64,000 bases of DNA from Pseudomonadota bacterium (GTDB lineage Bacteria > Pseudomonadota > Alphaproteobacteria > Rhizobiales > Xanthobacteraceae), in the NCBI GenBank assembly GCA_018242205.1, contig JAFECJ010000009.1, positions 62,001 to 126,000 on the forward strand. The letters run 5' to 3'. Made by a program: the position numbers and the translations under genes. Every line of letters starts with the position of its first letter. The first letter of the stretch is position 1. The notes below the pieces were generated by a model that was not told the DNA's origin, did no database searches, and saw only the letters and a list, made by a program, of their open reading frames with translations. This document shows, piece after piece, positions 54,328 to 62,706 of this stretch.

Positions 54328-55586
54328 GCCTCCACCGCGTTCAGGGCCAGCGCAAAGATATCGAAGTTGCGCAGCGGCTGCGGGGACGCACCCGCATCCT
54401 CGCGCAGGGGACGTGACAGGATGAACGGCACGGGCTGCTCGAAGAGGCCACCATGCGAGCGCAAGCGCGTCCCCGCCAGTTGTGACACGTCGTGGTCCAC
54501 GGCGCGCGCGCCGAGCGCGACTCCCTTGTCGGCGATGACCGCGACATCGCCCTCCCGGTCGGCCGGCAGATCGAAGCGCGCGCAGGCTTCATCGCGCGTC
54601 AGCGCCACCGCAACCCCGGGCAGCGTCCGGACGAAGCCGGCAACTTCGTCCGGCGAACGGCCGGATGCCATGAGATGAACGCGCACGAAACCGCCCAGAG
54701 CGCCGTGATGGCGCACGAAAGGATCGGTGATCGGGCAGACGACACGCATCGCACCGGCGCCGAAGGCGGCGTCCAGCGCATCGCCGACGTAAAGCACATT
54801 CGGTGTGCCGTCCGGCTTGGCCATGTCGGTCATGCCGTGATCGGCGACGATGCCGACGACGGCGCCCGCCGCGATGAGCTGGCCGAGCCGCGCGTCCACC
54901 GCCGCCATGAAAGCGAGCGCTTCCGCTTCCTCCGGCGCATGCTTGTGCTGCACGTAGTCCGACAGCGACAGGTACATGAGATCCGGCCGACGCGTCTCGA
55001 GCAGACGAACACCGGCATCGAGCACGAACAGCGACAGGTCGGCCGAATACTGATCGGGCGCCGCGCGCCCGATCAGCGCGGTGACGTCGGCGATGCCGTG
55101 CTCCGCCTGGGTCGTCGCGTCCGCCTTTTCGGCCGAGAAGGCGATGCCTTTGAGATCGTGCCCAAGCGCGCGGCGCAGCTTGTCCTTCGCCGTTACGGCG
55201 GCGACCTTCGCGCCGGCCTGCGAGAAGGCCGAAAGGAGCGTCGGCGCGCGCATCGGCGTCGCATCGACCATCATCACTTCGCGGCCACTGTCACGGTCGA
55301 TATAGAAGTTGCCGGAAACCCCGTGCACCGCCGGCGGTACGCCGCAGACAATCGAGACGTTGTTCGGATTGGTGAAAGTCGGCATCGCCGCCAGGGCAAT
55401 GGCGGAGAAGCCTTCGCGCTGCATGCGGTCGAGAACGGGGATCACGCCGGCAGCACTCGCCGCCGCCAGATAGGACGGATCGCAGCCGTCGAAGCAGACC
55501 ACCACCGTCGGCCGCTTCGGCCAACGATAGGAGCGGCCATTCACCTCAAGGGTTGGCATTGTTGGCGCGGATAGTTCAGTCGTCAT
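54324..55586 (-). CDS. phnA: Phosphonoacetate hydrolase-like enzyme
   Basis: A 420-residue alkaline-phosphatase-superfamily enzyme. Metal ligand D33 in CFDGCDPSYL and the nucleophile region MPTFTNPNNVSIVCGVPP (T72 by analogy) match phosphonoacetate hydrolase; SLSDYVQHKHAPEE, VADHGMTDM and RSHGGLFEQPVPF supply the remaining ligands. The family cleaves the C-P bond of phosphonoacetate to acetate and phosphate. The ATG at 55586 is preferred; longer frames upstream are not conserved. The aldehyde-forming and -oxidising partners PhnW and PhnY are not recognised in the operon, so the natural substrate may be phosphonoacetate itself or another small phosphonate. Confidence 0.85.
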   Translation of the reverse strand: MTTELSAPTMPTLEVNGRSYRWPKRPTVVVCFDGCDPSYLAAASAAGVIPVLDRMQREGFSAIALAAMPTFTNPNNVSIVCGVPPAVHGVSGNFYIDRDSGREVMMVDATPMRAPTLLSAFSQAGAKVAAVTAKDKLRRALGHDLKGIAFSAEKADATTQAEHGIADVTALIGRAAPDQYSADLSLFVLDAGVRLLETRRPDLMYLSLSDYVQHKHAPEEAEALAFMAAVDARLGQLIAAGAVVGIVADHGMTDMAKPDGTPNVLYVGDALDAAFGAGAMRVVCPITDPFVRHHGALGGFVRVHLMASGRSPDEVAGFVRTLPGVAVALTRDEACARFDLPADREGDVAVIADKGVALGARAVDHDVSQLAGTRLRSHGGLFEQPVPFILSRPLREDAGASPQPLRNFDIFALALNAVEA

Positions 55587-55590
55587 GAAT

Positions 55591-56898
55591 TCAAACCTGT
55601 TCTCGTGATGAATCTGTGCTCGCGCGTGTGAGCCACGCGGCGGCTTGAAGGAGGCCGCGGTCGCCGCCGCGCGGACCGATGAGCTGCACGCCGATCGGTA
55701 AACCACGCGCACCACGCAATAAGGGCAACGACACCGTCGGCAGGCCGCACAGGCTCCACGGCATCGACATCGCGCCGGAGCCCGGTCCCTCCTCCAGACG
55801 AGTTGCCTCGCCAAGCGTCGACAAGGTGACGAGAGCGTCGTGACGCTCGAAGAGCGTTGCGGCGGCTGCCGTAAGGCGGTCGGCTAGGGCATCCAGTTCG
55901 ATGTATCGCGCCGCGCTCAGCGCCCTGCCCGCTTCGACGCCGTCCCGCAGCGGTAGACACAGCAGCGCAAAATCCGACGGAGGCAGATTACCGAAGCGGC
56001 CCGCAAGATGTGCATTGAGCAGCCCAAGCGTTATTTCGAGTGCCCGGTCGAACAGATCCGGCAATGGAAGTTCAGGAACGACCGCGGGCAACGACGACAA
56101 CAAAGCATCGAGCGCAACGCGCGCGTCGGCCGATGCCATTTCCCACGCGGGACCGCGCACCAACGCAAGGCGCGGCGGCTGCGCATCGGTTTCCAACGCG
56201 GCCATGTCCAGCGAGGGGGCGAACGCACCGGCGAACAGCGCAAGATCGTCGACCGAGCGCGCCAGAAAGCCGACATGCGCCAAGCGTGGCACGAGAATGT
56301 TCGAGCCTTCCATGCTGGTGAAACCCAGCGATGGCTTGAAGGCGAAGGCGCCGCAGAACGACGCCGGCAGCGTGGTTGAAGCGGTGTGCTGGGTGCCGAG
56401 CGCGAGCGGCACCATGTGGTCGACCACCGCCGCCGCCGACCCCGCCGAGGACACACCCGGCGATCGCGACAGGTCTCGCGGATTGCGGGTCTGGCTCGGG
56501 TGATACATGCCGAATTCAGACGTGGCGGTCTTGCCGACAACGATCGCGCCAGCCCGACGTAAGGCGGCGACCGCTGCCGCGTCCGCCTCCGGTCGCCGCC
56601 CACGGAGCAACGCACTGCCGTATTCCGACGGCATATCGCAGGTATCGAATACGTCCTTGACGCCGATCGGCAGACCATGCAGTGCGCCGAGCGGCTCCCC
56701 GGCAGACCGACGCCTATCGGCCCGACGTGCCTGTTCCCGTACTGCCTCGGGATCGAGATAGCTCCAGGCGCGCACATCCGCATCACGCACGGCGATCCGG
56801 CTGAGGCATGCTTCGAGCAGGTCCGACGCGGTCAACGCACCGGCGCGGATGGCGGACGCCGCCGCCCGCGCTGACATAAGCGATAGGTCGTTCGTCAT
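55591..56898 (-). CDS. Amidase-signature hydrolase
   Basis: A 435-residue amidase-signature enzyme. The catalytic lysine is K81 in LPIGVKDVFDT; the cis-serine is in GVSSAGSAAA (S150/S151) and the nucleophile serine S174 in GTQHTASTTLPA, with the Lys-Ser-Ser spacing of malonamidase-type enzymes. The canonical GTDTGGS is altered to GTQHTAS but the nucleophile is kept. It would release ammonia or an amine from an amide or allophanate-like compound. The start overlaps the LivHM stop by ATGA and the stop is 4 bp before the PhnA start, tying it to the operon. Confidence 0.85.
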   Translation of the reverse strand: MTNDLSLMSARAAASAIRAGALTASDLLEACLSRIAVRDADVRAWSYLDPEAVREQARRADRRRSAGEPLGALHGLPIGVKDVFDTCDMPSEYGSALLRGRRPEADAAAVAALRRAGAIVVGKTATSEFGMYHPSQTRNPRDLSRSPGVSSAGSAAAVVDHMVPLALGTQHTASTTLPASFCGAFAFKPSLGFTSMEGSNILVPRLAHVGFLARSVDDLALFAGAFAPSLDMAALETDAQPPRLALVRGPAWEMASADARVALDALLSSLPAVVPELPLPDLFDRALEITLGLLNAHLAGRFGNLPPSDFALLCLPLRDGVEAGRALSAARYIELDALADRLTAAAATLFERHDALVTLSTLGEATRLEEGPGSGAMSMPWSLCGLPTVSLPLLRGARGLPIGVQLIGPRGGDRGLLQAAAWLTRASTDSSREQV

Positions 56899-58799
56899 GG
56901 CCGCGTACCGCTCTGGATGGCCGCGGACGGCCTAAATGTCGGCCATGACCTCGTCCGCTTCAATGCCGGCCCGATCCACGCAACGAGCCCGTCGCGGAAC
57001 AGCAGGACGGAGAGCGCGAAGACGACACCCTGGATGACCAGCACCCAGGCGCCGAAGGGCACGAGGAACTGTTGCATCGTCACCAGCACCACGGCGCCGA
57101 CGAGCGGGCCCGTGAGCGTGCCGATGCCGCCGATCAGCGCCATCAGCACGGCCTCGCCCGACAAATGCCAGTGTGCGCCCGACAAAGTCGCCAATTGGAA
57201 GGCAACCGCGCTGAGCGTCCCGGCGAGGCCGGCGCAAGCGGACGCGATGGCGAAAGCAGCGACCTTGAGGGCGTTGACGTTATGTCCGAGCGAGAGGGCC
57301 CGTCGCTCGTCGTCGCGGATGGCCACGAGCAGCAATCCCAGCCGCGAGGAGAGCAAACCTCTCAGGCCCAGAAAGACCGCAAGCAATGCCACCGCGGCCA
57401 AGGCATAGACGGCGCGGTCATCTCGCAGGTCGATAAGACCGAACAGGATACCGCGCGGCACCGAATGGATGCCGTCCTCGCCATGCGTGAACGCGGCCTG
57501 CACGTAAGCGAAGTACACCATCTGCGCCACGGCGAGCGTGATCATCGCTTGGTAGATGCCGCGGCGCCGAATGGCGAACGCGCCCATGATAAGCCCGAGC
57601 GCGATGGCCGCAGCAATTCCAGCTAACATCGCGAGCTCGACCGGCAGAGCCCATACCTTCAGCGCCTGCGCAGTGATGTAGGCGGCGGTGCCGAAGAGAG
57701 CGGCCTGGCCGAACGAAACGATGCCGGCAAAGCCGAGTAGAAAATTGAACGAGACGGCGAAGATGGCGAAGCAGAAGATCTTGACGAGATAGATCGGATA
57801 AACGAACAGCGGCAGCAGCGCGAGCGCGGCGACGATCGCCGCGCCGACTACAACCGGGGTCAAGACCGGCATGGCGGCGATACCGGCCTCGCGTGTCGCC
57901 GGCAGACGCGCCGCGCGGAATTCATGACGCCGCACGACCGAAATGCCGAACAGGCCTTGCGGCCGCACCATCAGCACCACGCACATGAAGGCGAAGATCA
58001 CAATGTTCGCTGCCTGCGGATAAAAGGCCTGGATAAGAGCTTCGATGATCGCCAAGCAGTAGCTCGCAAGGATCGTCCCACCGATCGAGCCCATACCGCC
58101 GACGACAATAATGGCGAACACGACGAGCAGAATGTCCGAGCCCATCAACGGACTGACCTGATAGACCGGCGCAGCCAGCGCCCCGGCAAGACCCGCGAGC
58201 GCGGCGCCGATGCCGAAAGTGGCGGTCAGGACCTTCGGCACGCGCACGCCCAAGGCTTCGGCAATGCCGGCGTTTTCCGACGCGGCACGTAAGGTCGCTC
58301 CCGCCGAGGTCCGCTCGATAACGAGCCAGAGCCCGAGGCAAATGGCGAGAGCCACCACCACGACCCATAGACGATAGGTCGGGAAGAACATGAAGCCGAG
58401 ATCGACGCCGCCGGCGAGCCATGCGGGCGGAGCAAAGGGCAGCCCCGTCGAACCGAACTGAACCTGAAACACCCCCTGGATCGCCGTCGTCAGGCCGAAT
58501 GTGAGCATGAAGCCGTAGAGCGGATCGAGCTTGTAGGTGTGACGCAACAGGCAGCGCTCGATCACAATGCCCGCCGCACCGACGCCGACGGAAGCAAGGC
58601 CGATCGCCGGCAAATAGCCGAAGCCCAGCTTCTCGACTGCCGCCCAGGCGGCGAACGCACCCATCATGTAGAGTGCACCGTGCGTCATGTTCAGGACGTT
58701 GAGAAGCCCGAAGATCAGCGCGAGGCCGAGACTGAGCAGAGCATAGAACGATCCGTTGACGAGACCGATGATGAGATAACCGAGGACGAGATCGAACAT
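56895..58799 (-). CDS. Fused branched-chain-type ABC permease (LivH-LivM)
   Basis: A 634-residue fusion. Residues 1-290 are LivH-like (GLVNGSFYALLSLGLALIFGLLNVLNMTHGALYM near the start, AIIVVGGMGSIGGTILA near 240). Residues about 335-620 are LivM-like (FNFLLGFAGIVSFGQAALFGTAAYI near 395, AIRDDERRALSLGHNVNALKVAAFAIAS near 510). The two permeases are normally separate proteins. The ATG at 58799 starts MFDLVLGYL; longer frames are unrelated. It lies 7 bp after livF and overlaps the amidase start. It should form a complete channel alone. It imports amino acids, amides or other small nitrogenous acids in related systems. Confidence 0.88.
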   Translation of the reverse strand: MFDLVLGYLIIGLVNGSFYALLSLGLALIFGLLNVLNMTHGALYMMGAFAAWAAVEKLGFGYLPAIGLASVGVGAAGIVIERCLLRHTYKLDPLYGFMLTFGLTTAIQGVFQVQFGSTGLPFAPPAWLAGGVDLGFMFFPTYRLWVVVVALAICLGLWLVIERTSAGATLRAASENAGIAEALGVRVPKVLTATFGIGAALAGLAGALAAPVYQVSPLMGSDILLVVFAIIVVGGMGSIGGTILASYCLAIIEALIQAFYPQAANIVIFAFMCVVLMVRPQGLFGISVVRRHEFRAARLPATREAGIAAMPVLTPVVVGAAIVAALALLPLFVYPIYLVKIFCFAIFAVSFNFLLGFAGIVSFGQAALFGTAAYITAQALKVWALPVELAMLAGIAAAIALGLIMGAFAIRRRGIYQAMITLAVAQMVYFAYVQAAFTHGEDGIHSVPRGILFGLIDLRDDRAVYALAAVALLAVFLGLRGLLSSRLGLLLVAIRDDERRALSLGHNVNALKVAAFAIASACAGLAGTLSAVAFQLATLSGAHWHLSGEAVLMALIGGIGTLTGPLVGAVVLVTMQQFLVPFGAWVLVIQGVVFALSVLLFRDGLVAWIGPALKRTRSWPTFRPSAAIQSGTRP

Positions 58800-58806
58800 C
58801 GGGGAC

Positions 58807-59535
58807 TCACACGGAGAGGTGTCGGGCAAGCTGCCGCTCGGCTTGCGCCGCATCGGCCGCATCACATTGCGCGACGTCCGCGCCGCACTCGATTGCCACG
58901 ACGCGATCAGCAAGCCGCAGCACGAAGCCGAGGTTCTGCTCGACGAGGACAATCGTGTAGCCGCGCTGCTTCAGCGCGATGAGCATTTTCTCGATCTGCC
59001 GAACGATGACAGGCGCAAGCCCTTCGGTCGGCTCGTCGAGCAACAGAGTCCGTGCGCCCGTACGCAGGATGCGACCGATCGCCAGCATCTGCTGCTCGCC
59101 GCCGCTGAGCCGCCCGCCGAATTCGCGCCGGCGGATCTTGAGATTTGGAAAGAGAGACAGGATCTCCTCCTCGGTCATCGCATCGGCGGCGACCGTGGGT
59201 GGCAGCGCCAGATTCTCCGACACGGTGAGGCTGGCGAAGATCGCGCGCTCTTCCGGGCAATAGCCGATGCCGAGGCGCGCCCGTTCCGAGGGCCTCAGCG
59301 CCTGCGCATCGCGTCCGTGGACCGACACACGGCCCGTCTGCCGCGACAACAGGCCCATGACGGCGCGCAGGATCGTCGTCTTGCCCGCGCCGTTACGGCC
59401 GACAAGACCGATCACCTCGCCGGGCCTGACCCGCAGATTGACGCCGAAGAGCGCCTGGGAATCGCCATACCAGGCCTTCAGATCCGACACCTCCAGCGCC
59501 GGTTCTTCTTCGCGCGCGAGACGAACGTCATACAT
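58807..59535 (-). CDS. Branched-chain-type ABC ATPase (LivF-like)
   Basis: A 242-residue ATPase. ALEVSDLKAWYGDSQALFGVNL, Walker A GRNGAGKTTILRAVMGL, LSGGEQQMLAIGR and LLLDEPTEGLAP are LivF-like. The ATG at 59535 (MYDVRLAREEE) overlaps the LivG stop by 8 bp. It energises the fused permease. Confidence 0.9.
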   Translation of the reverse strand: MYDVRLAREEEPALEVSDLKAWYGDSQALFGVNLRVRPGEVIGLVGRNGAGKTTILRAVMGLLSRQTGRVSVHGRDAQALRPSERARLGIGYCPEERAIFASLTVSENLALPPTVAADAMTEEEILSLFPNLKIRRREFGGRLSGGEQQMLAIGRILRTGARTLLLDEPTEGLAPVIVRQIEKMLIALKQRGYTIVLVEQNLGFVLRLADRVVAIECGADVAQCDAADAAQAERQLARHLSV

Positions 59536-60328
59536 CGCCGACGTCCCCGATATAGGCTTCGCGAACGCGCGGATCGCTCGCAACCTCGCGGTAGCTGCCC
59601 TCGCAGAGAACCGATCCGCCGGCGAGCACCGTCACGCGCTTGGCCAGCCGCTCGACGACCGGAAGATTGTGCTCGACGAACAGTACCGCACAGTCCTCGG
59701 CGGCCTTGTCGATCAGCCGCGTCACCGCCGGAATATCCTCGCGAGCAAGGCCAGCCATCGGTTCGTCGAGCAGCAAGAGCTTCGGCCGCAAGGCCAAGGT
59801 CGTGACGATCTCGAGCAGCCGGCGTCGCCCGTAGGAAAGATCGGCAGCGCGCCGATATCGCTCGGACGAGAGCCCCGTCTCTTCGAGAAGACCCTCGATG
59901 GCTGGATCGAGCTTTTCGCCGCCACGCCGGCGCAACAGGCCGATACCAGTCACGTCGCGCAACAGGGCCGTTCGAACGTTGTCCGCGACGGAGAGGTCCG
60001 GAAAAGTCGCGCACATCTGAAACGATCGCGCGAGGCCGAGGCGCGCCAGTCGATCGGCCCGCTCGCCAGTCACGTCGGCATTACCGAAGTGGACGTTGCC
60101 ATGTTCCGGCTTCGCGAAGCCACTGATCGCATTGAACAGCGTCGACTTGCCGGCACCGTTCGGCCCGATCACCGCATGGATCCCCCGGCCGTAAAGATCG
60201 AGGGACACATCGCGCAGCGCCACGAAGTCACCGAAGCGCACCGTCAGACCGGTGACGCGAAGCAAAGGCTCCGCGTCACCGCCGGCAAGTTCGTTTCGGG
60301 CCAGCCTTGACGCTGGAACGGAGCGCAT
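59528..60328 (-). CDS. Branched-chain-type ABC ATPase (LivG-like)
   Basis: A 266-residue ATPase. VTGLTVRFGDFVALRDVSL, GPNGAGKSTLFNAISG, RSFQMCATFPDLSVADNV and LLLDEPMAGLARED identify LivG. The signature is LSYGRRRLLEI in place of LSYGQQRLLEI. ATG 60328, 8 bp after the binding-protein stop, is the likely start; longer frames overlap that gene. Confidence 0.9.
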   Translation of the reverse strand: MRSVPASRLARNELAGGDAEPLLRVTGLTVRFGDFVALRDVSLDLYGRGIHAVIGPNGAGKSTLFNAISGFAKPEHGNVHFGNADVTGERADRLARLGLARSFQMCATFPDLSVADNVRTALLRDVTGIGLLRRRGGEKLDPAIEGLLEETGLSSERYRRAADLSYGRRRLLEIVTTLALRPKLLLLDEPMAGLAREDIPAVTRLIDKAAEDCAVLFVEHNLPVVERLAKRVTVLAGGSVLCEGSYREVASDPRVREAYIGDVGDV

Positions 60329-60336
60329 GGCGGCTT

Positions 60337-61542
60337 TCACTGCACTTTCGGAGTTGGGCTGCAGCCCGATGTCGCGACCGGACGGAACGCCGTGCTCGCC
60401 GGTACCGTCGCAATACGCTCGTAGTAGTCCCACGACGCATGGCTCTCGGCAGGCGCCTTCACGCGATAGACGCCGAGATCGTAGACGACGCGGCCGTTCT
60501 CTTCGACACGCGCCTCACGACCGAACTTATCGACCGGCAGATGGCGCATTTCGGCGTTGACCGTAGCCGCATCATCGCTCTTGGCGGCCCGGGCGGCCTT
60601 CAAGTAGTGCAGGACGCTGACATAGACGCCGGCCTGTTCACGCGTTGGCATGCGACCGTGATCCGCGAAAAAGCGGCGGGCAAAGGCGCGCGTGCCGTCA
60701 TTGTCGTTCCAATAGAAGCCCGAGGTGATGATCAGGCCTTGCGCGGCTTCGAGGCCGACGCTGTTGACGTCGGTGACGAAGGCGTGAAGCGCCGCCACGC
60801 GCTGGCCTGCGCGCATGATGCCGAATTGACCCGCCTGCTTGATCGCATTGACCGTATCGGCTCCCGCGCTGGCGAGAGCCACGACTTGGGCTTGCGAGCT
60901 CCGGGCTCGCAGCAGCAGGGCCGAAAAGTCCGCCGTGCTCAACGGATGACGCGCGCTGCCGAGCACCTTGCCGCCACGCGCCTCGACGACTCGAGCGGCG
61001 TCTTTTTCCAGGTCGTGACCGAAGGCATAGTCGGCCGTGAGGAAGTACCAGGACTTCAGCCCCTGATCGACCAGCGCCGCGGCCGTGCCCTGCGCCAGCG
61101 AATAGGTATCGTCGGTCCAATGCGTCACATAAGGCGAACAACGGCCGCCGGTAATCTCGACGCTGGCTGCGCCCGAGATCATCAACGAACGTTTTTTCTC
61201 GGTGGCGAGGGCCGACAGACCGAATACGACACCTGAATGGGGGAGATCGACGATCACGTCGACGCCCTGACGGTCAAACCACTCGCGCGCAATGGCCGAG
61301 GCGACGTCCGGCTTGTTCTGGTGATCGGCGGTGATGATCTCGATCGGCGTACCATCGACCGAACCACCAAAATCCTGCACGGCCATCCGCGCGGCCAGGA
61401 TCGAGCCGGGTCCGCCAACATCGGCGACTACACCGCTCTGATCGCCCATCACACCGATGATGACTTTGCCGCCGGAAAACTCAGCGGAGGCGGCGGTTGA
61501 AAAACTCAAGGCAGCTAGGGACGCAAAAAGTAGCCGGCGCAT
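60337..61542 (-). CDS. Periplasmic amino-acid/amide-type binding protein (LivK-like)
   Basis: A 401-residue type-1 periplasmic binding protein with a signal peptide (about 1-20, RRLLFASLAALSFSTAASA). VIIGVMGDQSGVVADVGGPGS near residue 28, VDVIVDLPHSGVVFGLSALA near 95 and WYFLTADYAFGHDLEKDA near 160 are typical. The start at 61542 has a strong AGGAGG 7 bp upstream; it is the first gene of the operon and lies 162 bp from the divergent SorC-type regulator. Relatives bind branched-chain amino acids, amides or aromatic acids; the ligand is unknown here. Confidence 0.9.
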   Translation of the reverse strand: MRRLLFASLAALSFSTAASAEFSGGKVIIGVMGDQSGVVADVGGPGSILAARMAVQDFGGSVDGTPIEIITADHQNKPDVASAIAREWFDRQGVDVIVDLPHSGVVFGLSALATEKKRSLMISGAASVEITGGRCSPYVTHWTDDTYSLAQGTAAALVDQGLKSWYFLTADYAFGHDLEKDAARVVEARGGKVLGSARHPLSTADFSALLLRARSSQAQVVALASAGADTVNAIKQAGQFGIMRAGQRVAALHAFVTDVNSVGLEAAQGLIITSGFYWNDNDGTRAFARRFFADHGRMPTREQAGVYVSVLHYLKAARAAKSDDAATVNAEMRHLPVDKFGREARVEENGRVVYDLGVYRVKAPAESHASWDYYERIATVPASTAFRPVATSGCSPTPKVQ

Positions 61543-61595
61543 GGGACAGCCTCCTGACAAGGGGTACGGCAGGAAGCTATAAAGGCGGCACGCGA

Positions 61596-61630
61596 CACAT
61601 ATGTGACGATGTTAGAACAAATGGGATAAC
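61596..61630. promoter_or_regulatory. Operator candidates between the operon and its regulator
   Basis: A perfect palindrome CACATATGTG (61596-61605) and, 5 bp further, GTTA-N12-TAAC (61611-61630) lie in the 162-bp divergent gap. SorC-type regulators bind extended partial palindromes in such gaps, so these are the best operator candidates for the eleven-gene operon. Confidence 0.45.
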
Positions 61631-61704
61631 CTGATGCCGCCTGTTGTAAGCCCCGGACGAAGCGGGCACTTATCAAGGCGGCGACCGGTTATACGAGGAC
61701 AGAC

Positions 61705-62688
61705 GTGCTGAAAGCAGGGCAACGGATCAAGACGAGCCTTCCCGACGTCGCCGAGGGCACCGCCGATGCCGCACTGATGGCGCGGATCTGCTGGCACTAC
61801 TTCAAGGAGGGCCAGACCCAGGAGGCGATCGCGCAGCACCTGAAAATCACGCGCAAGCGCGTGAACCAGATTCTCGGCGACGCGCGACAGAGCGGCTTCG
61901 TTCAGATCACCATTACCGGCAGCACCGGGCCGTGCCATGAGCTCGAGGCGGCGCTCGTGGCCACCTTCGGTCTCCGCCAGGCGATCGTCGTGCCCTCGCC
62001 CATGGCCGGCGACGATGCCCGTCCGCTCGTCGGCGCAGCTGCCGGCCAATACGTCTCCGAGCATCTCCCCCCATCCGGCGCCCTCGGCATCAGTTGGGGC
62101 GGTACGATCAATGCGGCCGCGCAGAACCTTGCTCGGCGTAAGGGCATGGACAATCGTGTGGTGCTTCTGTGCGGCGGGCTGGCGGAGAGCACGCTCGTCA
62201 ACCCCTACGACAACGCGGCCATGATGGCGCGCGCCCTGGATGCCACATGCTATTATGTCACCGCGCCAATGTTCGCCGAGTCGCAACCGTTGCGCGACGC
62301 GTTGATCGCGAGCGAGCCGGTCAAGAGCGTGCTTGCCATGGTGCCGACCCTCGACCTGGCGCTGCTCAGCGCCATCGATCTGTCGAAGCAATCGAAACCG
62401 CTCGAATATGGCGTGATCAGCCGCGCTACGTGGCAGTCACTGCGCGATGCTGGCGCAGTGGGCGACATCTGCGGCCACTACCTCGACGCCGAAGGACGGA
62501 CAATAGATCATCCGCTGACCTGTCTCGTCGTCAATCCGAAACTAGACGATCTGCGGCGCGTGCCCGAATTGGTTCTGGCCGCCGGCGGACGACAGAAGGT
62601 CGCGATCATCCGTGCCGCCATTCGTGCGCGGCTTTGTCACGTCCTCGTCACCGATGAAGACGCCGCCAAGGAACTCGTTCAAGGATGA
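61705..62688 (+). CDS. SorC/DeoR-type sugar-binding transcriptional regulator
   Basis: A 327-residue regulator starting at GTG (61705) with GAGG upstream. The helix-turn-helix is at residues 32-58 (YFKEGQTQEAIAQHLKITRKRVNQIL); the rest is a SorC-type sugar-phosphate-binding domain (LGISWGGTINAAAQNLA near 130, VLLCGGLAE near 150, GDICGHYLDAEG near 252, VVLAAGGRQKV-like segment near 300). These regulators respond to phosphorylated small molecules. It is divergent from the eleven-gene operon and is the obvious controller; a phosphorylated inducer fits the two phosphohydrolases in the operon. Confidence 0.88.
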   Translation: MLKAGQRIKTSLPDVAEGTADAALMARICWHYFKEGQTQEAIAQHLKITRKRVNQILGDARQSGFVQITITGSTGPCHELEAALVATFGLRQAIVVPSPMAGDDARPLVGAAAGQYVSEHLPPSGALGISWGGTINAAAQNLARRKGMDNRVVLLCGGLAESTLVNPYDNAAMMARALDATCYYVTAPMFAESQPLRDALIASEPVKSVLAMVPTLDLALLSAIDLSKQSKPLEYGVISRATWQSLRDAGAVGDICGHYLDAEGRTIDHPLTCLVVNPKLDDLRRVPELVLAAGGRQKVAIIRAAIRARLCHVLVTDEDAAKELVQG

Positions 62689-62706
62689 GATTCTCTGCGT
62701 CCACCA

